A DNA stretch of 6,013 bases from Clostridiaceae bacterium (GTDB taxonomy: Bacteria > Bacillota > Clostridia > Oscillospirales > Butyricicoccaceae), in assembly GCA_016293155.1 (NCBI GenBank), contig JAEDEU010000097.1, positions 1 to 6,013 of the forward strand, given 5' to 3'. The position numbers and the translations under genes were made by a program. Below the pieces are notes generated by a model, which did no database searches, was not told the origin of the DNA, and saw nothing but the letters and a program-made list of their open reading frames with translations. Every line of letters starts with the position of its first letter. Position 1 is the stretch's first letter. Positions 1-6,008 of this stretch are shown one piece after another.

Positions 1-860
1 ACAAAGCTGACAATCTTGTTCGCCACGCCATAGCCGGAGGATGCCTCCAGTCCGAGGCGGTTGATAAAGGCGCAGAGCGCCAGAAAGGACAGCTGCGTCA
101 GAATCTCCTGAAACGCAATCGGAGTGCCCACCCGCACGAAATTTTTGATTTCCGGATTGAAGCGGATATCACTTTTTCGCACCCGGAACGGGAGCTTCTG
201 CTTTCGGATGATGACCAGCGACAGCACAACGCTGACCGCCTGTGCCAGCACGGTTGCCAGCGCGGCACCCGCTACGTTCATCTGAAAGACCGCGATGAAC
301 AGCAGGTCGCCCACAATGTTGACCACGCAGGCAATCGCCACGAAAATCAGCGGAAGCCGTGAATTGCCGATGCCGCGGAAAATACTGCTGATGACGTTAT
401 ACGCGATGATGAAGAAAATGCCGCCGCCGCAGATCCGCACATAGGTGACGGTCAGATCGACCGCCTCCGGCGGAGCCTGCATGAGCAGCGCCAGCGGACG
501 CGCCATGGTCAGCATCAGCACGGCAATGATGACCGAAAGCACCGCAAAAAAGCAAACTGCGCCGCCGATCACCTTTCCGATGCGTTCCTCGTTTCGCTCA
601 CCGATGTACCGCCCGATCAGAACCGTGATGCCCATGGACAGTCCGGTCATGGTAAAGGTAATCAAATTGACAATGCTGCTGCCGGTCGATACGCCGGAAA
701 TGCCCGCCGTCGTGCCGAAGCGGCCCACCACCAGAATATCCACTGCACCGTACATCGCCTGTAACACGAGTGCGCCCAGAATCGGAAGCATGAACCGTGC
801 CAGCTTGCCCGCAATGCTGCCTTGGGTAAAATCGTTCGCCCGTTCAGAGGAATGCTCCAT
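1..860 (-). CDS. MATE family efflux transporter, 3' end cut by the window edge
   Basis: This is a multidrug and toxic compound extrusion (MATE) antiporter, an inner-membrane protein that exports cationic compounds in exchange for Na+ or H+. I translated 286 codons from ATG at 858-860; the frame is open to the window edge, and the family is usually about 450 residues, so roughly the N-terminal two thirds is present. Visible family features are a first helix with Asp41 followed by VVGRFGT (44-50), a second hydrophobic stretch near 60-83, a helix at 99-119, and the hallmark run RGIGNSRLPL (162-171) leading into NIVGD (181-185). TPIAFQEI near 246-253 opens the second helix bundle. The start is supported by GAAGGAG at 868-874, seven bases upstream, and by a promoter just before it. 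It follows a terminator, so it is probably transcribed alone. The substrate cannot be told from sequence; NorM-like and DinF-like subgroups are both possible. Confidence 0.93.
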   Translation of the reverse strand, partial: MEHSSERANDFTQGSIAGKLARFMLPILGALVLQAMYGAVDILVVGRFGTTAGISGVSTGSSIVNLITFTMTGLSMGITVLIGRYIGERNEERIGKVIGGAVCFFAVLSVIIAVLMLTMARPLALLMQAPPEAVDLTVTYVRICGGGIFFIIAYNVISSIFRGIGNSRLPLIFVAIACVVNIVGDLLFIAVFQMNVAGAALATVLAQAVSVVLSLVIIRKQKLPFRVRKSDIRFNPEIKNFVRVGTPIAFQEILTQLSFLALCAFINRLGLEASSGYGVANKIVSF

Positions 861-890
861 TTTTTCTCTCCTTCTCACTATTTTTATACT

Positions 891-919
891 ATTGTAACAT
901 GCTTTTCGCGCCCTGTAAA
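891..919 (-). promoter_or_regulatory. Sigma-A-type promoter for the MATE gene
   Basis: Read on the minus strand, a TTTACA -35 box (914-919) and a TACAAT -10 box (891-896) are separated by 17 bases, each one mismatch from consensus. A TG pair one base before the -10 box gives an extended -10. The start codon is 30 bases downstream of the -10 box, leaving room for a short leader that carries the GAAGGAG site. It sits directly behind the terminator of the upstream phosphatase gene. No operator or riboswitch is apparent in the short leader. Confidence 0.7.
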
Positions 920-935
920 CGGCTGTATCGGCAGC

Positions 936-977
936 AAAAAGCAGACTGCTCCGGCAATTTCTGCCAAAACAGTCTGC
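936..977 (-). terminator. Intrinsic terminator after the histidine phosphatase gene
   Basis: On the minus strand, GCAGACTG (970-977) pairs with CAGTCTGC (941-948), an 8-bp perfect stem. The enclosed bases can form a further GGCA/TGCC stem around a GAAAT loop. A run of five T follows (936-940). The hairpin starts four bases after the TGA stop of the phosphatase gene, as expected for the end of the three-gene unit. Confidence 0.82.
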
Positions 978-981
978 ATTG

Positions 982-1521
982 TCAGTCGAAATCGTAGCGT
1001 CTGATCTCACAGTTTTTCAGTCCGAAGCCCGCGTATTCCTCATTGGTCATATCCGAGAAATAGGACGCAATCACGCGGGAGATTCCGTTGTGCGCGACCA
1101 GAAGATAGGTGCGGTCTGCCTCTGCCTTGATGTCGTCCAGCAGGTTGTAGATCCGCTGTGCCAGCTGGAGCATGGATTCTCCGCCGTCATAGCGCTGCGC
1201 AAACTGCTTTTTTGCCTCGTGGAAAACCGCGCCGTCCCGCGGGGTGGACTCAAACCGTCCAAAATTCTGCTCCTTCAGCCGAAGCTCCGCCCGCGCCGGA
1301 ATGCCTGTGATTTCCGAAATATGCCGCGCCGTGTCCGCCGCGCGCACCAGCGGTGAATATAGAATCTCATCTATCTTCAGCCCCTGCCGCACGATTTCCT
1401 CGCCCAACTCGATTGCCTGCCGGTGTCCCAGCTCGGTCAGCGCGATGTCCGTCGCACCGCAGATTTTGTTTTCCACGTTCCAGACCGTCTGTCCGTGGCG
1501 TACAAAGTAAAAATGTCCCAT
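982..1521 (-). CDS. Histidine phosphatase family protein (phosphoglycerate-mutase-like)
   Basis: This 179-residue protein is a branch-1 histidine phosphatase, a cytoplasmic enzyme that moves phosphate through a phospho-histidine intermediate. The N-terminal RHG motif is at 8-10, with His9 as the expected nucleophile. SPLVRA (56-61) carries the second phosphate-binding Arg60, Glu84 in LKEQNFGRFE is the likely proton donor, and AHNG (143-146) supplies the second catalytic His144. All core residues are present. The length fits the CobC/GpmB-like phosphatases and is short for a glycolytic mutase (about 230-250). Substrates in this family range from sugar phosphates and alpha-ribazole phosphate to phosphoserine and phosphoproteins, so I give no gene symbol. 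AGAGGA lies six bases before the start. The gene begins 35 bases after the kinase stop with no terminator between, so it is probably co-transcribed. A role opposing the kinase is possible but only inferred from position. Confidence 0.9.
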   Translation of the reverse strand: MGHFYFVRHGQTVWNVENKICGATDIALTELGHRQAIELGEEIVRQGLKIDEILYSPLVRAADTARHISEITGIPARAELRLKEQNFGRFESTPRDGAVFHEAKKQFAQRYDGGESMLQLAQRIYNLLDDIKAEADRTYLLVAHNGISRVIASYFSDMTNEEYAGFGLKNCEIRRYDFD

Positions 1522-1556
1522 TCCAATCCTCTTTTATCGTACTATGTGATGAAAAA

Positions 1557-3605
1557 TCAGCGCACATCCACACGTTTGATATGATTGCTGCCGCAGTAGT
1601 CCCACGCATACGAGCCGGGCACGCACTGGATGGTCAGCTTGCTCATCCAGCGCTTGATGCGTCCCGCAATGCCGAAGGCATCCGAGGCGATTGCCGTGAC
1701 CGTGGGCGGAATATAAATGGAGGTCAGCGCCTCACAGTCCGCAAACGCCTGACTGCCGATGCTTTGCAGCCCGTCCGGCAGCGTGACCGAGGTCAGCGCG
1801 CTGCATCCGCTGAACATGGACTCCGGAATGCTGCGCACGCCCTGCGGAATGACCACGGCAGTCAGCCCCGTACAGCCGGAAAACGCCTGCGCACCGACCG
1901 AAACCAGCTCGCTCGGCAGATGCAGCTCCCGAAGCGCACGGCATCTGCGGAATGCCGCCGTCCCGATGGAGGTAATGCCGTCCGGCAGATTCAGCGCCGT
2001 AATTGCGGTATTGAAAAATGCCTTGCTGCCGATGCTGCGGAGCGACGGGAAAAACTCCGCCTGCGCCAGAACCGTACACTCTGCAAACGCACGCGCGGGC
2101 AGGGCGGTCAGTCCGACCGGCAGGGTGATGCGGGTCAGGCGGCTCTTAAAGAACACGCCCTCTCCCATCGAGGTGACGCTGTCCGGCAGCGCGATGCGCC
2201 GCAGTGCCGGACACTCCGCAAACGCGGATGCGCCGATATGTATCAGTCCCTCCGGCAGCTTGACCTCCTGCAATGCCGTACAGCCCGCAAAGGCGGATTC
2301 CCCGATGGTGTGCACGCCGCGCGGCATACTGACCGCGGTCACATCGCCGCGGCTGTGAAACGCCCACGAGCCGATGGTATCCACACCCTCCGGGATGCTG
2401 ACGCGGTTGATCGGCAAAAATGCCACCCTGAGCCGGAGCGGCGGCAGGCGGTCTGCCTCTGCCCGGGTCAGCTCCTTCGGCTGCTCCGGCGGCTTGGGCG
2501 CGGCGCGGTGCTCGTCAGGATGCTCGGCATCACCGGACTCCGCTGCTCCGGACAGGCAGTCCATCCAGTAGCGCGTCTCATACGACAGGCGCACACCCAG
2601 TCCGAACGACTCCAGCAGCCGTGCGCCAAAGCATTCCGGTGCGCTCAGGTCGATGCATTCCGGCTCCGGCTGCTCCGGCTCGATGGTGCGCAGCTGAAGC
2701 CCCGTGCTGCCCGCAAACAGCACCGACTTGCCCTCCGTCTGCTCCGCACACAGATCCATCAGCGCGTCAAACATCTCCTGCGCGGTCCGGTACCGGTCGT
2801 CCGGATCATAGGCGCACGCCTTTAAGATCACCTGACCCATGCCCTCGCTCGCCTGCGACGGCGGACCGAACGCACGCCCTGCGCACCGCAGCTCGGTCGC
2901 CTGATGCGCATTCGTCTGCTCCCGCGACTGGAGCGGCAGATTGCCGTTGTTCAGCAGGGCATACAGCACGATGCCCAGAGAATACAGATCCGCGCGCTGG
3001 TCGTAGCGTCCGCTGTGGAACACCTCCGGCGCGGCATACAGCTCCGTGCCCACGCGCGTCATGGAGTGGCGGGATTCATCCAGCAGACGCGCAATGCCAA
3101 AATCTCCCAGCTTATAATTGCCGAACCGGTTGCGAAAAATGTTGCTCGGCTTGATATCCCGGTGCAGGATGTTCTGGCTGTGGCACAGAATCAGCGCCTG
3201 ACACAGGTCGATGCCGATGCGCAGCACGGTCGGTTCATTCATAATCGCGCGGATATCCTGCGCCAGCAGCGTGGTGAGACTGTCCAGCAGCTCCATCCGC
3301 AGCTCCAGACGGCACGCAACTACCGCGCCGCCGCGCTCCATCGGAATCAGCGCGTGATCCTCATAGGAAACAATATTGCTGGTGCCCTTGAAGCGGATCA
3401 TGGATTCCACCTCACTGCGCACCTCGCGCAGCATATCCTGTAACGCGTTCTCTCTCGGCTGCTCGGGGGCGATATGCACCACCTTCAGCGCACATTCCTG
3501 CGTGCCGCCGAAGCCGTCCTCGCGCTCGATGCGGCGCACATATCCAAAACCGCCGCGTCCGATCTCCTCACAGACCCGCCAGTTGCCGAATACGAGTTCG
3601 TCCAT
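1557..3605 (-). CDS. Serine/threonine protein kinase with C-terminal BspA-type leucine-rich repeats
   Basis: This 682-residue protein has two parts. Residues about 8-285 form a eukaryotic-like (Hanks-type) kinase domain. It has the glycine loop GRGGFG (16-21), ATP-anchoring Lys41 in ALK, likely helix-C Glu65, the catalytic loop HRDIKPSN (148-155) with Asp150, the metal-binding DFG (168-170), APE (192-194) and Asp206 in ADLYSLG. Nothing essential is missing, so it should be active. Thr183 and Thr187 in the activation segment are candidate phosphorylation sites. Residues about 286-395 are a linker rich in Pro and Glu. Residues about 402-646 are eleven LRR_5 (BspA-like) repeats of 22-23 residues, closed by a cap with PGSYAWDY (663-670). 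I see no signal peptide or membrane helix, unlike PASTA kinases that have an outer sensor, so the protein should be cytoplasmic. The start lies one base after the upstream stop, suggesting translational coupling. Targets are unknown. Confidence 0.92.
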   Translation of the reverse strand: MDELVFGNWRVCEEIGRGGFGYVRRIEREDGFGGTQECALKVVHIAPEQPRENALQDMLREVRSEVESMIRFKGTSNIVSYEDHALIPMERGGAVVACRLELRMELLDSLTTLLAQDIRAIMNEPTVLRIGIDLCQALILCHSQNILHRDIKPSNIFRNRFGNYKLGDFGIARLLDESRHSMTRVGTELYAAPEVFHSGRYDQRADLYSLGIVLYALLNNGNLPLQSREQTNAHQATELRCAGRAFGPPSQASEGMGQVILKACAYDPDDRYRTAQEMFDALMDLCAEQTEGKSVLFAGSTGLQLRTIEPEQPEPECIDLSAPECFGARLLESFGLGVRLSYETRYWMDCLSGAAESGDAEHPDEHRAAPKPPEQPKELTRAEADRLPPLRLRVAFLPINRVSIPEGVDTIGSWAFHSRGDVTAVSMPRGVHTIGESAFAGCTALQEVKLPEGLIHIGASAFAECPALRRIALPDSVTSMGEGVFFKSRLTRITLPVGLTALPARAFAECTVLAQAEFFPSLRSIGSKAFFNTAITALNLPDGITSIGTAAFRRCRALRELHLPSELVSVGAQAFSGCTGLTAVVIPQGVRSIPESMFSGCSALTSVTLPDGLQSIGSQAFADCEALTSIYIPPTVTAIASDAFGIAGRIKRWMSKLTIQCVPGSYAWDYCGSNHIKRVDVR
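1668..2402 (-). repeat. Eleven in-frame leucine-rich repeat units (about 69 bp period)
   Basis: Within the kinase gene, residues 402-646 repeat the pattern hydrophobic-Pro-x-Gly-hydrophobic, then Ile-Gly-x-x-Ala-Phe, then Cys-x-x-Leu. The Pro or equivalent falls at residues 405, 428, 451, 474, 496, about 519, 541, 564, 587, 610 and 633. Most spacings are exactly 23 residues; units 4 and 6 lack one residue after the Phe. Unit 6 has lost the Pro (FFPSL in place of the usual LPxGL). This is the LRR_5 type known from BspA-like surface proteins. The DNA repeats are diverged, so this is an old protein-level repeat rather than a recent duplication. Confidence 0.88.
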
Positions 3606-3622
3606 CTCATCCCGTCCCTTCT
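3603..3622 (-). promoter_or_regulatory. Kinase ribosome binding site overlapping the end of the phosphodiesterase gene
   Basis: On the minus strand the junction reads TGA-G-ATG: the phosphodiesterase stop (3607-3609) is followed after one base by the kinase ATG (3603-3605). A purine-rich AGAAGGG (3616-3622) lies ten bases before the start inside the upstream gene, and a second GGG (3611-3613) lies five bases before it. The arrangement favours coupled translation of the two proteins. Which purine run is used cannot be decided from sequence. Confidence 0.6.
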
Positions 3623-4932
3623 GCTTTATCCGTCACAATCGCAAGCATACGCGGCATAATCCGGTTGGTCGTCACGCCCCGAACACCACGGCGGCGCAGC
3701 TCGTCCAGTCTGCCGTCCACCGTATAGGCCTCGATGCGGATGCCGCGCGTGAGCAGCAGATTGCACCCCTGCTCACTCAATTTATTCCAATCAGCGTCCA
3801 AAAATACCTCATTTTTCCCGCTTTGCAGACCCTTTACCATCTGAACCGTGGATTCTCTGATCTCCTGATTCCAGAGCAGCCCCAGCCGTGCCTCCGGATT
3901 CACCGCCGCAATCTGCTGGAGCGACTGCGCCTGAAAGCTGATCCACGTCGGAGCAATGCCATAGATCCGGCAAATGCGCAGCAGATTGCGTGCCTGTGCG
4001 CCCGTCAGCTCGGTTTTCAGCTCCACATACGGCGTCAGATGATACCTCCGGCACACGGACAAAAACTCCGCAAAGGTCGGGATGCGCGTATTCTGCCATT
4101 GGTTGCCCTTCCATCTGCCAAAATCCAGACGGCGCACCTGCTCAAAGGTTTTGTCCGCCACCCGTCCCGTGCCGTTTGAGGTGCGGTCCACTGTCGGGTC
4201 ATGCAGCAGCACCGGCACGCCGTCCCGCGTGAAGCGCACATCACATTCCACAGTCGTATAGCCGTTCCACGCGGACTGGCGGAATGCCTCCAGCGTGTTC
4301 TCCGGCGCGCGTTCGTGGTATCCGCGGTGGCTGATGAGCCCGACGCTGCTGCTGTATTCCGGATGCGCGGTCTGCGCATATTCCTGCCATTCGCTCCACG
4401 CCTCGCGCGTGAGCAGCTCCTCCGGATGCAGCATACCGCCTGCCGGAATCAAGCCCGCCTGCTGCGCCGTATAGACTGCCGTCGTATATGCCGGCGAGAT
4501 CGCGGAATGATCCGCATACCGCACCGGCGTGCTGCTCAGCTTCCGCCAGCTCTGCACAAAGCACTTGCGCAGCATCGCATAAATCGCCTGCTCGCGCGTC
4601 ACGATATCCGTTTCCGTACCGATTCCGGCAAGCAGCTCGTGCTGCTGCGCCCACGCCCAGGCATCGCGGTCATCGCCCTCATACAGCAGCGCCGCAAGCA
4701 CGCCGCGCGTGATAATCGGCTGCTCCAGTGTCAGCTCCTCCAGCGTCCGCTCCGTCTGTACGGGCGCTTCGGCAGGCTCCCCGGAGCCCTCCGCCGCTTC
4801 CTGCGAAGCGTGCTGCACCTCAGCGGTCGTCTGACGACTCTGCGGGACGCCGTCCGATGCGCCCGCTCCAAGCCCCGCCAGCACGGCAATGCCGACCGCC
4901 AGCAGAGCGGCTGTGCGTCGGATGGATTGCAT
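3607..4932 (-). CDS. Exported glycerophosphodiester phosphodiesterase with SLH-like N-terminal region
   Basis: This protein probably hydrolyses glycerophosphodiesters (deacylated phospholipids or teichoic-acid-like polymers) to glycerol-3-phosphate and an alcohol outside the membrane. From ATG at 4930-4932 it has 441 residues. MQSIRR plus a hydrophobic run to about residue 20 and AGA-S near 23-26 make a Sec signal peptide without a lipobox. A low-complexity Ala/Glu/Gln linker follows (about 28-68). Residues about 72-187 resemble SLH repeats, with ITR (74-76), VTREQAIYAML (111-121) and LLTREAW (173-179). The GDPD domain spans about 198-432, with HRG (202-204), PENT (210-213), ECD (229-231), HDPT (244-247) and ELK (304-306) giving the catalytic His202 and His244 and metal-binding Glu229, Asp231 and Glu304. 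The frame extends 20 codons upstream to 4992, but those starts lack a ribosome binding site and would bury the signal peptide. It is the first gene of the apparent operon with the kinase. Confidence 0.92.
   Translation of the reverse strand: MQSIRRTAALLAVGIAVLAGLGAGASDGVPQSRQTTAEVQHASQEAAEGSGEPAEAPVQTERTLEELTLEQPIITRGVLAALLYEGDDRDAWAWAQQHELLAGIGTETDIVTREQAIYAMLRKCFVQSWRKLSSTPVRYADHSAISPAYTTAVYTAQQAGLIPAGGMLHPEELLTREAWSEWQEYAQTAHPEYSSSVGLISHRGYHERAPENTLEAFRQSAWNGYTTVECDVRFTRDGVPVLLHDPTVDRTSNGTGRVADKTFEQVRRLDFGRWKGNQWQNTRIPTFAEFLSVCRRYHLTPYVELKTELTGAQARNLLRICRIYGIAPTWISFQAQSLQQIAAVNPEARLGLLWNQEIRESTVQMVKGLQSGKNEVFLDADWNKLSEQGCNLLLTRGIRIEAYTVDGRLDELRRRGVRGVTTNRIMPRMLAIVTDKAEGTG
4372..4719 (-). 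other. SLH-like repeat region of the exported phosphodiesterase
   Basis: Residues 72-187 of the phosphodiesterase hold two to three degenerate S-layer-homology-like units. One ends in TRGVLAALLY, one has ELLAGIG then VTREQAIYAML, and one has YADHSAISPAY, QQAGLIPAGG, LHPEELLTREAW. The alternation of an Asp/Ala-rich helix, a Gly-Leu-Ile turn and a closing TRE helix is the usual SLH rhythm. In other Bacillota such domains bind pyruvylated or other secondary cell-wall polymers. The units are diverged, so wall binding is inferred, not shown. Confidence 0.6.
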
Positions 4933-4943
4933 TCGGATTTCAT

Positions 4944-4950
4944 CTCCCTT
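4944..4950 (-). promoter_or_regulatory. Ribosome binding site that selects the phosphodiesterase start
   Basis: AAGGGAG on the minus strand lies 11 bases before the ATG at 4930-4932. The spacing is slightly long, but the two in-frame ATGs further upstream (ending at 4968 and 4992) have no purine-rich site, and only the 4932 start puts the signal peptide at the N terminus. Confidence 0.6.
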
Positions 4951-5017
4951 TACTATACCATACTCCATGTACTGCCGCCAGAAGAACGGCATAAAACCGA
5001 TGTGACAGTAGGTTTAC

Positions 5018-5053
5018 AGACAGAAAATGCGGCGGAGCGTATCCCCGCCGCAT
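5018..5053 (-). terminator. Probable intrinsic terminator after the cysteine-synthase-like gene
   Basis: On the minus strand, ATGCGGCGG (5045-5053) pairs perfectly with CCGCCGCAT (5027-5035) around a nine-base loop. It is followed by TTT then CTGTCTG, a short and interrupted U-tract. The hairpin begins eight bases after the TGA stop. The stem is strong and the tail weak, so termination may be partial and some readthrough into the phosphodiesterase operon is possible. Confidence 0.7.
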
Positions 5054-5061
5054 ATGGTAGA

Positions 5062-5991
5062 TCAGTCCGCAAACAGCGGCGTGCTGAAATAGCGCTCTGC
5101 CGTGTCCGGCAGAACCGTGACCACGGTCTTGCCCGGACCGAGCTTCTTTGCCAGCTGAATTGCCGCCGCCACGTTTGTGCCGCTGGAAATACCGCACATC
5201 AGACCCTCCAGCCGCGCCAGATTCTTCGCGGTGGAAATTGCCTCCTCGTCCGTGACGATGTAGATATCGTCATAAATCTGCTGGTTGAGAATCGCCGGAA
5301 TCACGCCGTCGCCGATGCCCATCTGCAAATGCGTGCCGATCGTGCCGCCCGCCAGAATCGCGGCGTTTTCCGGCTCGACCGCCCAGATGGTCATATCCGG
5401 ATTTTCGCGGCGCAGAATCTCGCCGATGCCCGTGATCGTGCCGCCCGTGCCGATGCCCGAGCAGAAGCCGTCAATCGGACCGTCCACGTCCTCCAGAATC
5501 TCCAGTGCGGTCTGGCAGCGGTGTACCTGCGGGTTCGCCGGATTTTCAAACTGCTGCGGAACAAACACATTCGGATCCTCCGCCGCCATGCGCAGAGCGG
5601 TTTGCAGGCATTCGTCGATGCACTTGCCGATGTCGCCCTCGTCATGAATCAGAATCACCTCGGCACCGTAGTGACGCACCAGCTTGCGGCGCTCCTCGCT
5701 GACCGAATCCGGCATGATGATGATGGTTTTATAGCCGCGCACCGCGCCGATGAGCGACAGACCGATGCCCTGATTGCCGCTGGTCGGCTCCACAATCACC
5801 GTGTCCTTGTGAATCAGACCGCGCGCCTCCGCGTCCGCGATCATGTTGAACGCCGTGCGCGTCTTGATCGAGCCGCCCACGTTCAGACCCTCAAATTTGA
5901 CCAGAATCCGTGCGCTGTTTTCGTCTGCCATATGGTTCAGGCGTACAAGGGGAGTATGCCCCATTGCCTCAAGAATATCATTGTATACCAT
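5062..5991 (-). CDS. Cysteine synthase family PLP-dependent enzyme (CysK-like)
   Basis: This 309-residue fold-type II PLP enzyme resembles O-acetylserine sulfhydrylase, which makes cysteine from O-acetylserine and sulfide in the cytoplasm. The length matches the family. Lys43 in GGSIKTR (39-45) is the expected PLP-binding lysine. TSGNQG (70-75) is the substrate loop with Asn73 near the cofactor, QQFENPANP (146-154) is the conserved active-site strand, GTGGT (181-185) binds the PLP phosphate, and GISSG (267-271) and PDTAERY (295-301) complete the cofactor site. It differs from standard CysK where SVKDR becomes SIKTR and TSGNTG becomes TSGNQG, and the usual TGPEI after NPANP reads TALEI. It may therefore be a sub-branch with another nucleophile or acceptor; I leave out the symbol. 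The start is supported by AGGAAGGG at 6001-6008, nine bases upstream. Its promoter is outside the window. A hairpin terminator follows, so it looks like the end of a separate unit. Confidence 0.9.
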   Translation of the reverse strand: MVYNDILEAMGHTPLVRLNHMADENSARILVKFEGLNVGGSIKTRTAFNMIADAEARGLIHKDTVIVEPTSGNQGIGLSLIGAVRGYKTIIIMPDSVSEERRKLVRHYGAEVILIHDEGDIGKCIDECLQTALRMAAEDPNVFVPQQFENPANPQVHRCQTALEILEDVDGPIDGFCSGIGTGGTITGIGEILRRENPDMTIWAVEPENAAILAGGTIGTHLQMGIGDGVIPAILNQQIYDDIYIVTDEEAISTAKNLARLEGLMCGISSGTNVAAAIQLAKKLGPGKTVVTVLPDTAERYFSTPLFAD

Positions 5992-6000
5992 GGTGTAAAA

Positions 6001-6008
6001 CCCTTCCT
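6001..6008 (-). promoter_or_regulatory. Ribosome binding site of the cysteine-synthase-like gene
   Basis: AGGAAGGG on the minus strand sits nine bases before the ATG at 5989-5991 and fixes that start. No -10 or -35 box can be judged because the window ends five bases further upstream. Confidence 0.65.

Noticed and set aside
445..897. A 150-codon plus-strand frame opposite the MATE gene
   Set aside because: The minus strand encodes a convincing MATE transporter here. The plus-strand product is a Met/Thr/Ser-rich reading of its antisense with no family features or ribosome binding site.
1353..2825. A 490-codon open frame on the plus strand, antisense to the kinase gene
   Set aside because: It lies opposite a gene with full catalytic motifs and clear LRR repeats. 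Its translation is Arg/Ala/His-rich with no recognisable domain, and long antisense frames are expected in GC-rich DNA with periodic codon use.
4952..4960. TGGTATAGT as the promoter of the phosphodiesterase operon
   Set aside because: It has no acceptable -35 box at 16-18 bases, and its start site would remove the ribosome binding site. It is kept as an observation, not annotated as a promoter.
4933..4992. A 20-codon N-terminal extension of the phosphodiesterase from ATG at 4992 or 4968
   Set aside because: Neither upstream ATG has a ribosome binding site, and the extension would place charged residues ahead of a good signal peptide. ATG at 4932 has AAGGGAG upstream.
4970..5010. Inverted repeat TACTG/CAGTA flanking the gap before the phosphodiesterase gene
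   Set aside because: The arms are only five bases with a 31-base spacer, which is too weak to call an operator or a structured leader.
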